Of a DNA stretch of 64,000 bases, positions 26,577 through 35,264 are shown one piece after another (positions within the stretch are counted from its first letter, which is position 1; each line of letters opens with the position of its first letter). The notes beneath the pieces were generated by a model, which was given only the letters and a program-made list of their open reading frames with translations, was not told the DNA's origin and searched no databases. The stretch covers positions 1 through 64,000 of the forward strand of contig NZ_NEJP01000024.1 of the NCBI RefSeq assembly GCF_002113125.1. Direction: 5' to 3'. Origin of the DNA: Pseudomonas sp. B20(2017) (GTDB taxonomy: Bacteria > Pseudomonadota > Gammaproteobacteria > Pseudomonadales > Pseudomonadaceae). A program made the translations under genes and the position numbers.

Positions 26577-29276
26577 TTACTGCCAGCCGAACCGGCGGAG
26601 GTAGAAACCTTTCACGGCCTGGGTCAGCGCCATGTACGCCAGCAGGATCACCGGCAGGAACACGAAGTACATCGATGGCAGCGCCTGCAATTTGAAGTAG
26701 TGCGCCAGCGGCCCCATCGGCAGGAAGATGCCCACGGCCATGATGATTGCGGTCATCACCAGCAGCGGCATGGCCGCGCGGCTTTGCAGGAACGGAATCT
26801 TCGGCGTGCGGATCATGTGCACGATCAGCGTCTGGGTCAGCAGCCCCACCACGAACCAGCCGGACTGGAACAGGGTCTGGTGATCCGGGGTGTTGGCATC
26901 GAACACGTACCACATCAAGGCGAACGTTGTGATGTCGAAGATCGAACTGATCGGGCCGAAGAACAGCATGAAGCGCCCGACGTCCCCTGGCTGCCAGCGT
27001 TGTGGCTGTTTCAGCATCTCGTCGTCGACGTTGTCGAACGGGATCGCGATCTGCGAAATGTCATAGAGCAGGTTCTGCACCAGCAGGTGCATCGGCAGCA
27101 TCGGCAGGAACGGAATGAACGCACTGGCCACCAGCACCGAGAACACGTTGCCGAAGTTCGAGCTGGCGGTCATCTTGATGTACTTGAGCATGTTGGCGAA
27201 GGTCCGGCGTCCTTCCAGCACGCCCTCCTCCAGCACCATCAGGCTCTTTTCCAGCAGGATGATGTCGGCCGCTTCCTTGGCGATGTCCACCGCGCTGTCC
27301 ACGGAAATCCCGATGTCTGCGGTGCGCAGCGCCGGTGCGTCGTTGATGCCGTCGCCCATGAACCCGACCACGTGGCCGTTGCCCTTGAGGATGCGCACGA
27401 TGCGTTCCTTGTGCGACGGCGTGAGCTTGGCGAACACGTTGGTGGTTTCCGCCGCCACGGCCAGTTCAGCATCGCTCATGCGCTCGATATCGTTGCCCAT
27501 CAGCAGGCCTTGCTGGGCCAGGCCCACTTCGCGGCAGATCTTGGCGGTCACCAGCTCGTTGTCGCCAGTCAGCACCTTCACCGCCACGCCGTGTTCGGCC
27601 AGGGCCTTGAGCGCTGGCGCAGTGCTTTCCTTCGGTGGATCGAGGAACGCCACGTAACCGATCAGCGTCAGTTCCTGCTCGTCGCCCAGGCTGTAAGTGT
27701 CGCGACCTTCAGGCATTGACCGTGCCGCCACCGCTACCACGCGCAAGCCTTCAGCGTTGAATGCTGCTGTGACCTGACGGATTTTCGCCAGCAATTCATC
27801 GCTCAAGGCTTCGTCGACTTCACCGTGACGAACCCGGCTGCACACCGCCAGAACCTCCTCCACCGCGCCTTTGCAGATCAGTTGATGTGGCTGACCGCGC
27901 CCTTCTACCACCACCGACATGCGCCGGCGATTGAAGTCGAACGGGATCTCGTCGACCTTGCGAAACGCCGTGCCGACCTTCAGCTCACGGTGGATTTCCA
28001 CGTGTTCCAGCACCGCCACGTCGAGCAGGTTTTTCAGGCCGGTCTGGTAGTAGCTGTTGAGGTAGGCCATTTCCAGCACGTCGTCAGAATCTTCGCCCCA
28101 GACATCGACGTTACGCGCCAGGAAGATCTTGTCCTGAGTCAAAGTGCCGGTCTTGTCGGTGCACAGCACGTCCATGGCGCCGAAGTTCTGGATCGCATCC
28201 AGGCGTTTGACGATGACTTTCTTGCGCGACAGGAACACCGCACCCTTGGCCAGGGTCGAGGTGACAATCATCGGCAGCATTTCCGGGGTCAGGCCCACGG
28301 CGATCGACAGCGCGAACAACAGTGCTTCGGTCCAGTCGCCCTTGGTGAAACCGTTGATGAACAACACCAGCGGCGCCATGACGAACATGAAGCGGATCAA
28401 CAGCCAGCTGACTTTGTTCACGCCTTGCTGGAACGACGTCACCGCACGATCAGTCGCCCCGACCCGCTGTGCCAGCGCACCGAAATAGGTGCTGTTGCCG
28501 GTGGTGAGAATCACCGCCACCGCCGTGCCGGACACCACGTTGGTGCCCATGAACAGGATGTTGTCCAGCTCCAGCGGGTTGCGCGTGTCACGGTCGGCCT
28601 GACGCGGGAATTTCTCCACCGGCATCGATTCACCGGTCATCGCCGCCTGGCTGACAAACAGATCCTTGGCGCTGAGCACCCGGCAATCGGCAGGAATCAT
28701 GTCGCCGGCCGAGAGCACGATCAGATCGCCGGGCACCAGTTGCTTGATCGGCAGTTCAGCACGCGGCGCATCCCGACGCAACACGGTGGCGGTGTTGCTG
28801 ACCATCGCTTTGAGCGCATCGGCGGCCTGGTTGGATTTGCTTTCCTGCCAGAAGCGCAGCAGCGTCGACAGCACCACCATCGAGAAAATCACGATGGCGG
28901 CCTTGAGGTCTTCGGTCAGCCACGAGATCACCGCCAGCAGGGTCAGCAGCAGGTTGAACGGGTTTTTGTAGCAGTGCCACAGGTGGGTCCACCACGGCAG
29001 CGGTTGCTCGTGTTCGACTTCGTTGAGGCCATGCTGCGCACGCAGCACATCGACTTCGAAATCGGTGAGGCCGTCGGTGTGGGTGCCGAGGTTCGACAGC
29101 AGCACGCCGCTGTCGCAATGGGCGGCGTCCACCAGTGTATTGGCGAGAGTCGGCGGCACTTCACGGCTGACCGTGGTGTCGCTGAGGGTTTCCAGCAAGG
29201 CCAGGCGACGGAAGTGCCGGGCGATGTGACGGGTCCGCAGGAAGCCTGCGAAAAATTCCTTGAGCGTAAGTTTCAT
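26577..29276 (-). CDS. mgtA: Magnesium-importing P-type ATPase
   Basis: An 899-residue P3B-type ATPase that imports Mg2+ across the inner membrane. The phosphorylation loop is VLCTDKTGTLTQDK near residue 375, the TGES actuator motif is in AAMTGESMPVEKF near 215, and the hinge is GFMGDGINDAPAL near 640. About ten helices include the C-terminal set. ATG at 29276 (MKLTLKEFFAGFL) matches usual MgtA/MgtB length; the frame to 29342 is an unconserved extension. Grouped with mgtC, it suggests a magnesium-limitation operon. Confidence 0.95.
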   Translation of the reverse strand: MKLTLKEFFAGFLRTRHIARHFRRLALLETLSDTTVSREVPPTLANTLVDAAHCDSGVLLSNLGTHTDGLTDFEVDVLRAQHGLNEVEHEQPLPWWTHLWHCYKNPFNLLLTLLAVISWLTEDLKAAIVIFSMVVLSTLLRFWQESKSNQAADALKAMVSNTATVLRRDAPRAELPIKQLVPGDLIVLSAGDMIPADCRVLSAKDLFVSQAAMTGESMPVEKFPRQADRDTRNPLELDNILFMGTNVVSGTAVAVILTTGNSTYFGALAQRVGATDRAVTSFQQGVNKVSWLLIRFMFVMAPLVLFINGFTKGDWTEALLFALSIAVGLTPEMLPMIVTSTLAKGAVFLSRKKVIVKRLDAIQNFGAMDVLCTDKTGTLTQDKIFLARNVDVWGEDSDDVLEMAYLNSYYQTGLKNLLDVAVLEHVEIHRELKVGTAFRKVDEIPFDFNRRRMSVVVEGRGQPHQLICKGAVEEVLAVCSRVRHGEVDEALSDELLAKIRQVTAAFNAEGLRVVAVAARSMPEGRDTYSLGDEQELTLIGYVAFLDPPKESTAPALKALAEHGVAVKVLTGDNELVTAKICREVGLAQQGLLMGNDIERMSDAELAVAAETTNVFAKLTPSHKERIVRILKGNGHVVGFMGDGINDAPALRTADIGISVDSAVDIAKEAADIILLEKSLMVLEEGVLEGRRTFANMLKYIKMTASSNFGNVFSVLVASAFIPFLPMLPMHLLVQNLLYDISQIAIPFDNVDDEMLKQPQRWQPGDVGRFMLFFGPISSIFDITTFALMWYVFDANTPDHQTLFQSGWFVVGLLTQTLIVHMIRTPKIPFLQSRAAMPLLVMTAIIMAVGIFLPMGPLAHYFKLQALPSMYFVFLPVILLAYMALTQAVKGFYLRRFGWQ

Positions 29277-29737
29277 GGCTGTTGCCCCTATGGTCAGCCG
29301 GGAAACCGTCGAGCAGGTACGTCCTCGTCCTGGGCACCGCAAAACCGGTACGGCAAGGCGTGGCGCGCCGGTCAGAAAAGACAGGCGTGTCGATAGGCAT
29401 GCGGTAGCGACAATAATGTCGAAATCACAGGCTTTTCAGTGTCGATGAGAAGGACGTCGGGACATGACCGGGACCGGTCATGATCGGGATGCCGCTGCTC
29501 GCTGTTCGGCGAGACAACGGCACAAAGGAATGCGCGTTATCTTGCCGAGAATCTGCCGGTTACAAGGACCGGCCGACAACTGTCACTCGAACAAGTACCC
29601 ACTGTGGGTCTCCGCTATTGATGAAAACGCGCGAAGCTTACGCCCCGATATCCGGAGAGTAAACCCGCAAAAGGAAGTGTGTCGGGGAATGTGGCGGGTG
29701 TTCAGGAAGGGTTCAGGATTGCCCCAGAGATCGCCGA
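29277..29737. other. mgtA leader region with a perfect palindrome
   Basis: 461 bp with no confident gene. CATGACCGG and CCGGTCATG form a perfect 9-bp inverted repeat around GA at 29463-29482, about 190 bp upstream of mgtA. An out-of-frame minus-strand ORF from 29400 (MPIDTP...) runs into mgtA; its status is unclear. The long leader would suit transcript-based magnesium control, but I cannot fold it reliably. Confidence 0.4.
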
Positions 29738-29842
29738 GATCGTTCCCACGCTCCGCGTGGGAATGTCTCAAGGGACGCTCCGCGTTCCAATGGGACGCAG
29801 AGCGTCCCCGGCTGCATTCCCACGCAGAGCGTGGGAACGATC
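29738..29842. repeat. Inverted pair of REP elements (REPIN-like)
   Basis: GATCGTTCCCACGC at 29738 and GCGTGGGAACGATC ending at 29842 are the outer ends of two REP modules facing each other. Each has an inner GGACGC/GCGTCC palindrome. One module is shared with 8807-8857. It marks the boundary between the mgtA leader and pvdA and may also end the pvdA transcript. Confidence 0.85.
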
Positions 29843-29857
29843 AAAGCGCTGAAGATC

Positions 29858-31195
29858 TTAGCTGGCAGTCGCCAACAACAGATCCATCACCGAACGGCTG
29901 TGCCCACGGTTCTTGCCATGCTCATACAGCGAGCCGGCAATCTCGTCCGCGCGGATCGGCAGGATCGACAGCAGCGTATCGCTCAGACCATGGCTGGCCT
30001 GGCAGAAGCCCTGCATGTACAGACCGGCCTTGCAGCGCTCGTCGGTGATCAGTTTGTAGTTGCGATCGACCTCGAAGTCGCCCAGGTACTCCTCCAGCGG
30101 CGCCAGCAATTTGCGGTGCATCTGACGCTCGTAACCGGTGGCCAGCACGACCGCGTCGTAGGCACGCACGGTGACTTCGCCGGTGGCGTTGTTGCGCACG
30201 GTCAGTTCGATACCGCGTTCGGTGGCAGTGGCTTTCTCGACAGTGGTCAGGGTGCGGAACGCATGGCGTGCGACACCGGAAACCTTCTGGCGATAGAAGA
30301 TGCCGTAGATGCGCTCGATCAGGTCGATGTCGACCACCGAGTAGTTGGTGTTGTGATACTCGTTGACCAGACGCTCACGCTCGCTGCTCTTCTGCTGGAA
30401 GATCAGGTCGGTGAATTCCGGCGAGAACACTTCGTTGACGAACGGGCTGTCGTCCGCCGGCTTCAGGGCCGAGCCACGCAGGATCATGTCGACCTGCACC
30501 GACGGGAACGAGTCGTTCAAGTCGATGAAAGCTTCCGCCGCGCTCTGGCCGCCACCGATGATTGCGATGCTCATCGGCTGGTTGTTGATGCACGGTTGTT
30601 TGGCCATCTCGGCCAGGTATTGCGAGTGATGGAACACCCGACCATCACCCTTCAACGCCTTGAAGGCCTCGGGAATGCGTGGCGTGCCGCCGGCGCTGAC
30701 CACCACCGAACGCGCAGTGCGCACGAATTGCTGGCCTTCGGTATCACGGGAAATCACCCGCAGGGCTTCGACCTGGTGGTTGTGCAGCACCGGTTCGATG
30801 GCCAGCACTTCTTCACCGTAACGGCTCTGCTCGGTGAATTGCGCGGCGACCCAGCGCAGGTAGTCGTTGTACTCCATGCGGCATGGATAAAACGTGCCGA
30901 GGTTGATGAAGTCGACCAGGCGACCGTGGTGCTTGAGGTAGTTGACGAACGAGTACGGGCTGGTCGGATTGCGTAGGGTCACCAGATCCTTGAGGAAGGA
31001 AATCTGCAACTCGCTCTGGGTCGACAGGGTGTTGCCGTGCCAGCTGTAGTTGGGTTGTTTGTCGAGAAACAGAACATCCAGTTCCCCCTGGGTCGGGCCG
31101 CGCTCTTGCAGAGCGATGGCCAGCGCCAGGTTCGAAGGGCCGAAACCGACGCCGATCAGGTCGTGAACGATGGGCGATGCAATTGCCTGTGTCAT
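29858..31195 (-). CDS. pvdA: L-ornithine N5-monooxygenase
   Basis: A 445-residue FAD/NADPH enzyme that makes N5-hydroxy-L-ornithine, the hydroxamate precursor for pyoverdine. The FAD fold is GVGFGPSNLALAIAL (about residues 15-29). The flavin/substrate region contains FLKDLVTLRNPTSPYSFVNY near 85-104, the NADPH fold is AIIGGGQSAAEAF near 215, and the ATGY element is near 355. It is preceded by an exact iron-starvation box, so PvdS should drive it. Cytoplasmic or inner-leaflet association is expected from family knowledge. Confidence 0.97.
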   Translation of the reverse strand: MTQAIASPIVHDLIGVGFGPSNLALAIALQERGPTQGELDVLFLDKQPNYSWHGNTLSTQSELQISFLKDLVTLRNPTSPYSFVNYLKHHGRLVDFINLGTFYPCRMEYNDYLRWVAAQFTEQSRYGEEVLAIEPVLHNHQVEALRVISRDTEGQQFVRTARSVVVSAGGTPRIPEAFKALKGDGRVFHHSQYLAEMAKQPCINNQPMSIAIIGGGQSAAEAFIDLNDSFPSVQVDMILRGSALKPADDSPFVNEVFSPEFTDLIFQQKSSERERLVNEYHNTNYSVVDIDLIERIYGIFYRQKVSGVARHAFRTLTTVEKATATERGIELTVRNNATGEVTVRAYDAVVLATGYERQMHRKLLAPLEEYLGDFEVDRNYKLITDERCKAGLYMQGFCQASHGLSDTLLSILPIRADEIAGSLYEHGKNRGHSRSVMDLLLATAS

Positions 31196-31273
31196 TTCCA
31201 GTGTCCTCTGGACGAAAAGCCTGAGTGACCTGACCGGCCTTGAGCAGGACAGCAGATCGTCTGTTGAGTAGGA

Positions 31274-31297
31274 ACGAGGACAGTGAAATAAAATTTA
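31274..31297 (-). promoter_or_regulatory. Iron-starvation (PvdS) box of pvdA
   Basis: On the minus strand TAAAT (31293-31297), exactly 16 nt, then CGT (31274-31276). It lies 79 bp upstream of the pvdA ATG and ends 12 bp beyond the sigma gene's stop codon. Confidence 0.9.
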
Positions 31298-31308
31298 ACG
31301 ACGACGGC

Positions 31309-31791
31309 TCAATGGGCATCCCATTGTTTGATGCGCAGGCGGCAATGTTTCATCGCGTTGACGATGTGTTTTTCCACCAGAGCCTTGGAAATCCCGAGGT
31401 GTTCGGCAATCTCGGGGTGCGACAGACCTTCGATCTTGCGCAGCAGAAAACTTTCGCGACACAGCGGCGAGAGTTCAGCGAGGGCACGCTGGAGCATCTC
31501 CAGTCGCTGGCCGTGATCGAAGGTGTTATGGGGAGATGGAGTGAAGTAGCGCTCTTCGCTGTCGAGCACTTCCAGCGACTCGGCCTGACGCAGGGCATTG
31601 CGCCGATGGTCGTCGATCACCAGGTTCAGGGCGGTGCGATAAAGAAATGCGCGAGGCTGCTCGATCGGCGTTTCGCTGGATCGCTCCAGCACCCGCAGAT
31701 AAGCGTCATGCACCACATCTTCGGCCACCTGACGGTTGCCGAGTCTGGCGTTCAGGAAACACACCAACTCGCGATAGTAGTTTTCCAACAT
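31309..31791 (-). CDS. fpvI: ECF sigma factor, FecI/FpvI type
   Basis: 160 residues from ATG at 31791 (MLENYYRELVCFLNARLG), with GGGGA upstream. Region 2 includes AEDVVHDAYLRVLER and FLYRTALNLVIDDHRR (about 20-75). Region 4 includes LSHPEIAEHLGISKALVEKH near 125-145. Its place between pvdA and pvdR is that of fpvI in PAO1, so it probably directs fpvA transcription when ferripyoverdine binds FpvA. A Fur-box-like site lies about 100 bp upstream. No anti-sigma gene is adjacent. The frame upstream to 31872 is not needed. It is not PvdS, whose sequence I recall as different. Confidence 0.85.
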   Translation of the reverse strand: MLENYYRELVCFLNARLGNRQVAEDVVHDAYLRVLERSSETPIEQPRAFLYRTALNLVIDDHRRNALRQAESLEVLDSEERYFTPSPHNTFDHGQRLEMLQRALAELSPLCRESFLLRKIEGLSHPEIAEHLGISKALVEKHIVNAMKHCRLRIKQWDAH

Positions 31792-31887
31792 GATTCCCCG
31801 CCGCAGCGTGCGGTTTCGATCCTTGAGCCAGATCCGCGACTGTCGAAAAAGACAATGGCAGGATAGTGGCAAATTCAGGTGCGTAAT

Positions 31888-31902
31888 TTATAGTAATTCT
31901 CA
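31888..31902. promoter_or_regulatory. Fur-box candidate upstream of fpvI
   Basis: TTATAGTAATTCTCA matches the 7-1-7 Fur consensus TGATAATnATTATCA at 11 of 14 informative positions. It is 97 bp upstream of the fpvI start in an AT-rich promoter-like stretch, consistent with direct iron repression. Confidence 0.65.
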
Positions 31903-31978
31903 TATAGATTTAAAGCGCTGTTTCGGTTTGCCCGACAAATTGTTCGTGTCTATACCTGATACCGCGCTTTTCATCGCT

Positions 31979-32002
31979 TAAATTCCCCGCCTCACTCCTC
32001 GT
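31979..32002 (+). promoter_or_regulatory. Iron-starvation (PvdS) box of pvdR-pvdT-opmQ
   Basis: TAAAT (31979-31983), exactly 16 nt, CGT (32000-32002), located 109 bp upstream of pvdR. The 319-bp divergent region also carries the Fur-like site for fpvI and no further gene, so fpvR is absent from its PAO1 position. Confidence 0.9.
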
Positions 32003-32110
32003 TTAACCATCAGCTCCCCGTGTCTGTCGCGCCCCGCGACAGCGTCAGGTCGTGTCCCGCTTGCGGTGCCCGACGGACGACGGGCCGACTCACACTGGCC
32101 GGAACCCTGC

Positions 32111-33283
32111 ATGAAACGTCCACGTCCCGCCCGACGCGCCCTGCTCGCTGCTCTTTGTCTGATCCCCGTGATTGCCGTTGCTGCCTGGCAGGTTCTGCCA
32201 CCCGGTCGTGACAAGTTCGCCACCGTTCAGGTCGGCCGTGGCGATATCGAGAGCAGCGTCACGGCTCTGGGCACCCTGCAACCGCGCCGCTATGTGGATG
32301 TTGGCGCACAGGCATCCGGGCAGATCCAGAAAATCCACGTCGAAGTCGGCGACGTGGTCAAGGAAGGCCAGTTGCTGGTGGAGATCGACCCTTCCACGCA
32401 GAAGGCCAAACTCGACGCCGGGCGCTACTCCATCGAAAACCTCAAGGCGCAATTGCAGGAACAAAAAGCCCAGCACGAACTGGCGCAACAGAAATACCAA
32501 CGCCAGCAGAATCTCGCCGCCGGCGGCGCGACCCGCGAAGAAGACGTGCAGACCGCCCGCGCCGAACTGAAAGCCACCCAGGCGCGGATCGACATGTACC
32601 AGGCGCAGATCCGTCAGGCCGAGGCCAGCCTGCGCAGCGATCAGGCCGAACTCGGCTACACCCGCATTTACGCCCCGATGACCGGCACCGTGGTCGCTCT
32701 CGACGCGCGTGAAGGCCAGACCCTCAATGCCCAGCAGCAGACGCCGCTGATTCTGCGTATCGCCAAGCTGTCACCGATGACGGTGTGGGCCGAGGTGTCC
32801 GAGGCTGACATTGGTCATGTCAAACCAGGCATGACCGCCTACTTCACCACCCTCAGCGGCGGCAACCGGCGCTGGAGCAGCACCGTGCGGCAGATCCTGC
32901 CAGTGCCGCCCAAACCGCTGGACCAGACCAGCCAGGGCGGCGGCAGCCCTGCCAGCTCGAGCAAAAGCGGGAGTGCCCGGGTGGTGTTGTACACCGTGCT
33001 GCTCGACGTGGATAACGCCGACAACGCCTTGATGGCAGAAATGACCACGCAAGTATTCTTCGTCGCCAACCAGGCAAAAAATGTCCTGACGGCACCGGTG
33101 GCCGCCCTGCAAGGCAGCGCCGTGGCCAATGTGCAGACCGCGCAGGTCATCGCTGCCAATGGCGACGTACAGACCCGCGAAGTACGCACCGGCATCAGTG
33201 ATCGCCTGAAAGTGCAGATCCTCGAAGGCCTGAATGAAGGTGACCATTTGTTGATCGGCCCGGCCGATAGCAACGGAGGCTGA
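32111..33283 (+). CDS. pvdR: Pyoverdine efflux membrane-fusion protein (MacA family)
   Basis: A 390-residue periplasmic adaptor anchored by an N-terminal helix (LLAALCLIPVIAVAAWQVL, about residues 10-28). Lipoyl halves (YVDVGAQASGQIQKIHVEVG and IYAPMTGTVVALDAREGQ) flank an Ala/Gln/Glu coiled-coil hairpin (about 95-195). With PvdT and OpmQ it forms the tripartite pump that exports newly made pyoverdine and recycles it from the periplasm. ATG at 32111 begins MKRPRPARRALL; the open frame upstream is nonconserved. The stop directly abuts the pvdT start. Confidence 0.95.
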   Translation: MKRPRPARRALLAALCLIPVIAVAAWQVLPPGRDKFATVQVGRGDIESSVTALGTLQPRRYVDVGAQASGQIQKIHVEVGDVVKEGQLLVEIDPSTQKAKLDAGRYSIENLKAQLQEQKAQHELAQQKYQRQQNLAAGGATREEDVQTARAELKATQARIDMYQAQIRQAEASLRSDQAELGYTRIYAPMTGTVVALDAREGQTLNAQQQTPLILRIAKLSPMTVWAEVSEADIGHVKPGMTAYFTTLSGGNRRWSSTVRQILPVPPKPLDQTSQGGGSPASSSKSGSARVVLYTVLLDVDNADNALMAEMTTQVFFVANQAKNVLTAPVAALQGSAVANVQTAQVIAANGDVQTREVRTGISDRLKVQILEGLNEGDHLLIGPADSNGG

Positions 33284-35257
33284 ATGCAAACGCCTCTGAT
33301 CGACCTGCAGGACATCCGCAAGTCCTACGGTGGCGGCGACGCGCCTGAAGTTCACGTCCTGCGCGGTATCGACCTGTCGATTCACGCCGGCGAGTTCGTG
33401 GCGATCGTCGGCGCCTCCGGCTCCGGCAAGTCGACGCTGATGAATATCCTTGGCTGCCTCGACCGCCCGACCACCGGCGAATACCGCTTCGCCGGTGAAA
33501 ACGTCGCGGGCCTGGACACCGACGAGCTGGCCTGGCTGCGTCGCGAAGCCTTTGGTTTCGTGTTCCAGGGCTACCACCTGATCCCGTCCGGTTCGGCTCA
33601 GGAAAACGTCGAGATGCCGGCGATCTACGCCGGCACACCGGCCGCCGAGCGCCATGCCCGGGCCGCTGCCCTGCTCGACCGCCTGGGCCTTGCCTCGCGC
33701 ACCGGCAACCGTCCGCACCAACTCTCCGGCGGCCAACAGCAACGGGTATCGATTGCCCGGGCGCTGATGAACGGCGGACACATCATTCTTGCCGACGAAC
33801 CCACTGGCGCCCTCGACAGTCACAGCGGCAAGGAGGTCATGGCGCTGCTCGACGAACTGGCGAGCCAAGGCCACGTGGTGATTCTCATCACCCATGATCG
33901 CGAAGTGGCGGCACGGGCCAAGCGCATTATCGAGATCCGTGACGGCCTGATCATCAGCGACAGTGCCCGGGACAACCCCGAAGCCCAGACCACGGCCAAC
34001 CCCGGCGCACTACAGGCCGTGGATCTGCGCAAACGTCTGAGCGAAGGTGCCGAGGCCACCGGAGCCTGGAAAGGCGAACTGGTGGACGCCCTGCATGCTG
34101 CCTGGCGGGTGATGTGGATCAACCGTTTTCGCACGGCGCTGACCCTGCTCGGGATCATCATCGGCGTGGCGTCGGTGGTGGTGATGCTCGCGGTCGGCGA
34201 AGGCAGCAAGCGTCAGGTCATGGCGCAGATGGGCGCGTTCGGCTCGAACATCATTTACCTCAGCGGCTCGGCGCCCAACCCGCGCACCCCGCCCGGCATC
34301 GTCACCCTCGACGACGTCGCCGCGCTGGCCAGCCTGCCGCAGGTCATGCGGATCATGCCGGTCAACGGTTCCGAGGCCGGCGTGCGGTTCGGCAACGCCG
34401 ACTACCTGAGCTACGTGGGCGGCAACGACACCAACTTCCCGGCGATCTTCAACTGGCCGGTGGTACAGGGCAGCTACTTCACCGAGGCGGACGAGCAGAG
34501 TGCGGCGGCCGTCGCGGTGATCGGGCACAAGGTGCGCACGCGGTTGCTCAAGGATGTCGCCAACCCCATCGGCCAATACATCCTGATCGAGAACGTGCCG
34601 TTCCAGGTGGTCGGCGTGCTGGCGGAAAAAGGCGCCAGTTCCGGCGACTCCGACAGCGACAATCGCATTGCCGTGCCCTACTCCGCCGCCAGCGTCCGGC
34701 TGTTCGGTACGCGCAATCCGGAATACGTGGCCATCGCCGCTGCCGATGCGCGCAAGGTGAAGGAAGCCGAGCACGCTATCGAACAACTGATGCTGCGCCT
34801 GCACAACGGCAAGAAAGATTTCGAGCTGACCAACAACGCCGCGATGATTCAGGCCGAGGCTCGCACGCAGAACACTTTGTCGCTGATGCTCGGTTCGATT
34901 GCCGCGATTTCGCTATTGGTCGGCGGCATCGGCGTGATGAACATCATGCTGATGACGGTACGCGAACGCACCCGCGAGATCGGCATCCGCATGGCCACCG
35001 GCGCCCGCCAGCGCGACATCCTGCGCCAGTTCCTCACTGAAGCGGTGACGCTCTCGGTGGTCGGCGGTATTGCCGGCATCGCCCTGGCACTGATCGTCGG
35101 CGGCGTGCTGATCCTCAGCGAGGTCGCCGTGGCGTTTTCCTTGATGGCGGTGCTCGGTGCCTTTGGCTGCGCCCTTGTGACCGGTGTTGTCTTCGGCTTC
35201 ATGCCGGCCCGCAAAGCCGCCCGACTCGACCCGGTGACGGCCCTTACCAGTGAATGA
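33284..35257 (+). CDS. pvdT: Pyoverdine efflux ABC transporter (MacB family)
   Basis: A 657-residue fusion of an N-terminal ATPase and a membrane domain. Walker A is GASGSGKST near 43, the signature is [15 protein letters not shown] near 148, and Walker B is [12 protein letters not shown] near 168. The first helix ([20 protein letters not shown]) is near 290, then a large periplasmic domain, then three C-terminal helices including [16 protein letters not shown]. This is the MacB layout of a mechanotransmission pump. It works with PvdR and OpmQ. Confidence 0.96.
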   Translation: MQTPLIDLQDIRKSYGGGDAPEVHVLRGIDLSIHAGEFVAIVGASGSGKSTLMNILGCLDRPTTGEYRFAGENVAGLDTDELAWLRREAFGFVFQGYHLIPSGSAQENVEMPAIYAGTPAAERHARAAALLDRLGLASRTGNRPHQLSGGQQQRVSIARALMNGGHIILADEPTGALDSHSGKEVMALLDELASQGHVVILITHDREVAARAKRIIEIRDGLIISDSARDNPEAQTTANPGALQAVDLRKRLSEGAEATGAWKGELVDALHAAWRVMWINRFRTALTLLGIIIGVASVVVMLAVGEGSKRQVMAQMGAFGSNIIYLSGSAPNPRTPPGIVTLDDVAALASLPQVMRIMPVNGSEAGVRFGNADYLSYVGGNDTNFPAIFNWPVVQGSYFTEADEQSAAAVAVIGHKVRTRLLKDVANPIGQYILIENVPFQVVGVLAEKGASSGDSDSDNRIAVPYSAASVRLFGTRNPEYVAIAAADARKVKEAEHAIEQLMLRLHNGKKDFELTNNAAMIQAEARTQNTLSLMLGSIAAISLLVGGIGVMNIMLMTVRERTREIGIRMATGARQRDILRQFLTEAVTLSVVGGIAGIALALIVGGVLILSEVAVAFSLMAVLGAFGCALVTGVVFGFMPARKAARLDPVTALTSE

Positions 35258-35264
35258 TCGACCT

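Noticed and set aside
29464-30048. Plus-strand 194-residue ORF over the REP pair and pvdA 3' end
   Set aside because: It runs through the inverted REP repeats and antisense to pvdA. Composition is low-complexity Arg/Ser/Cys with no domain resemblance.
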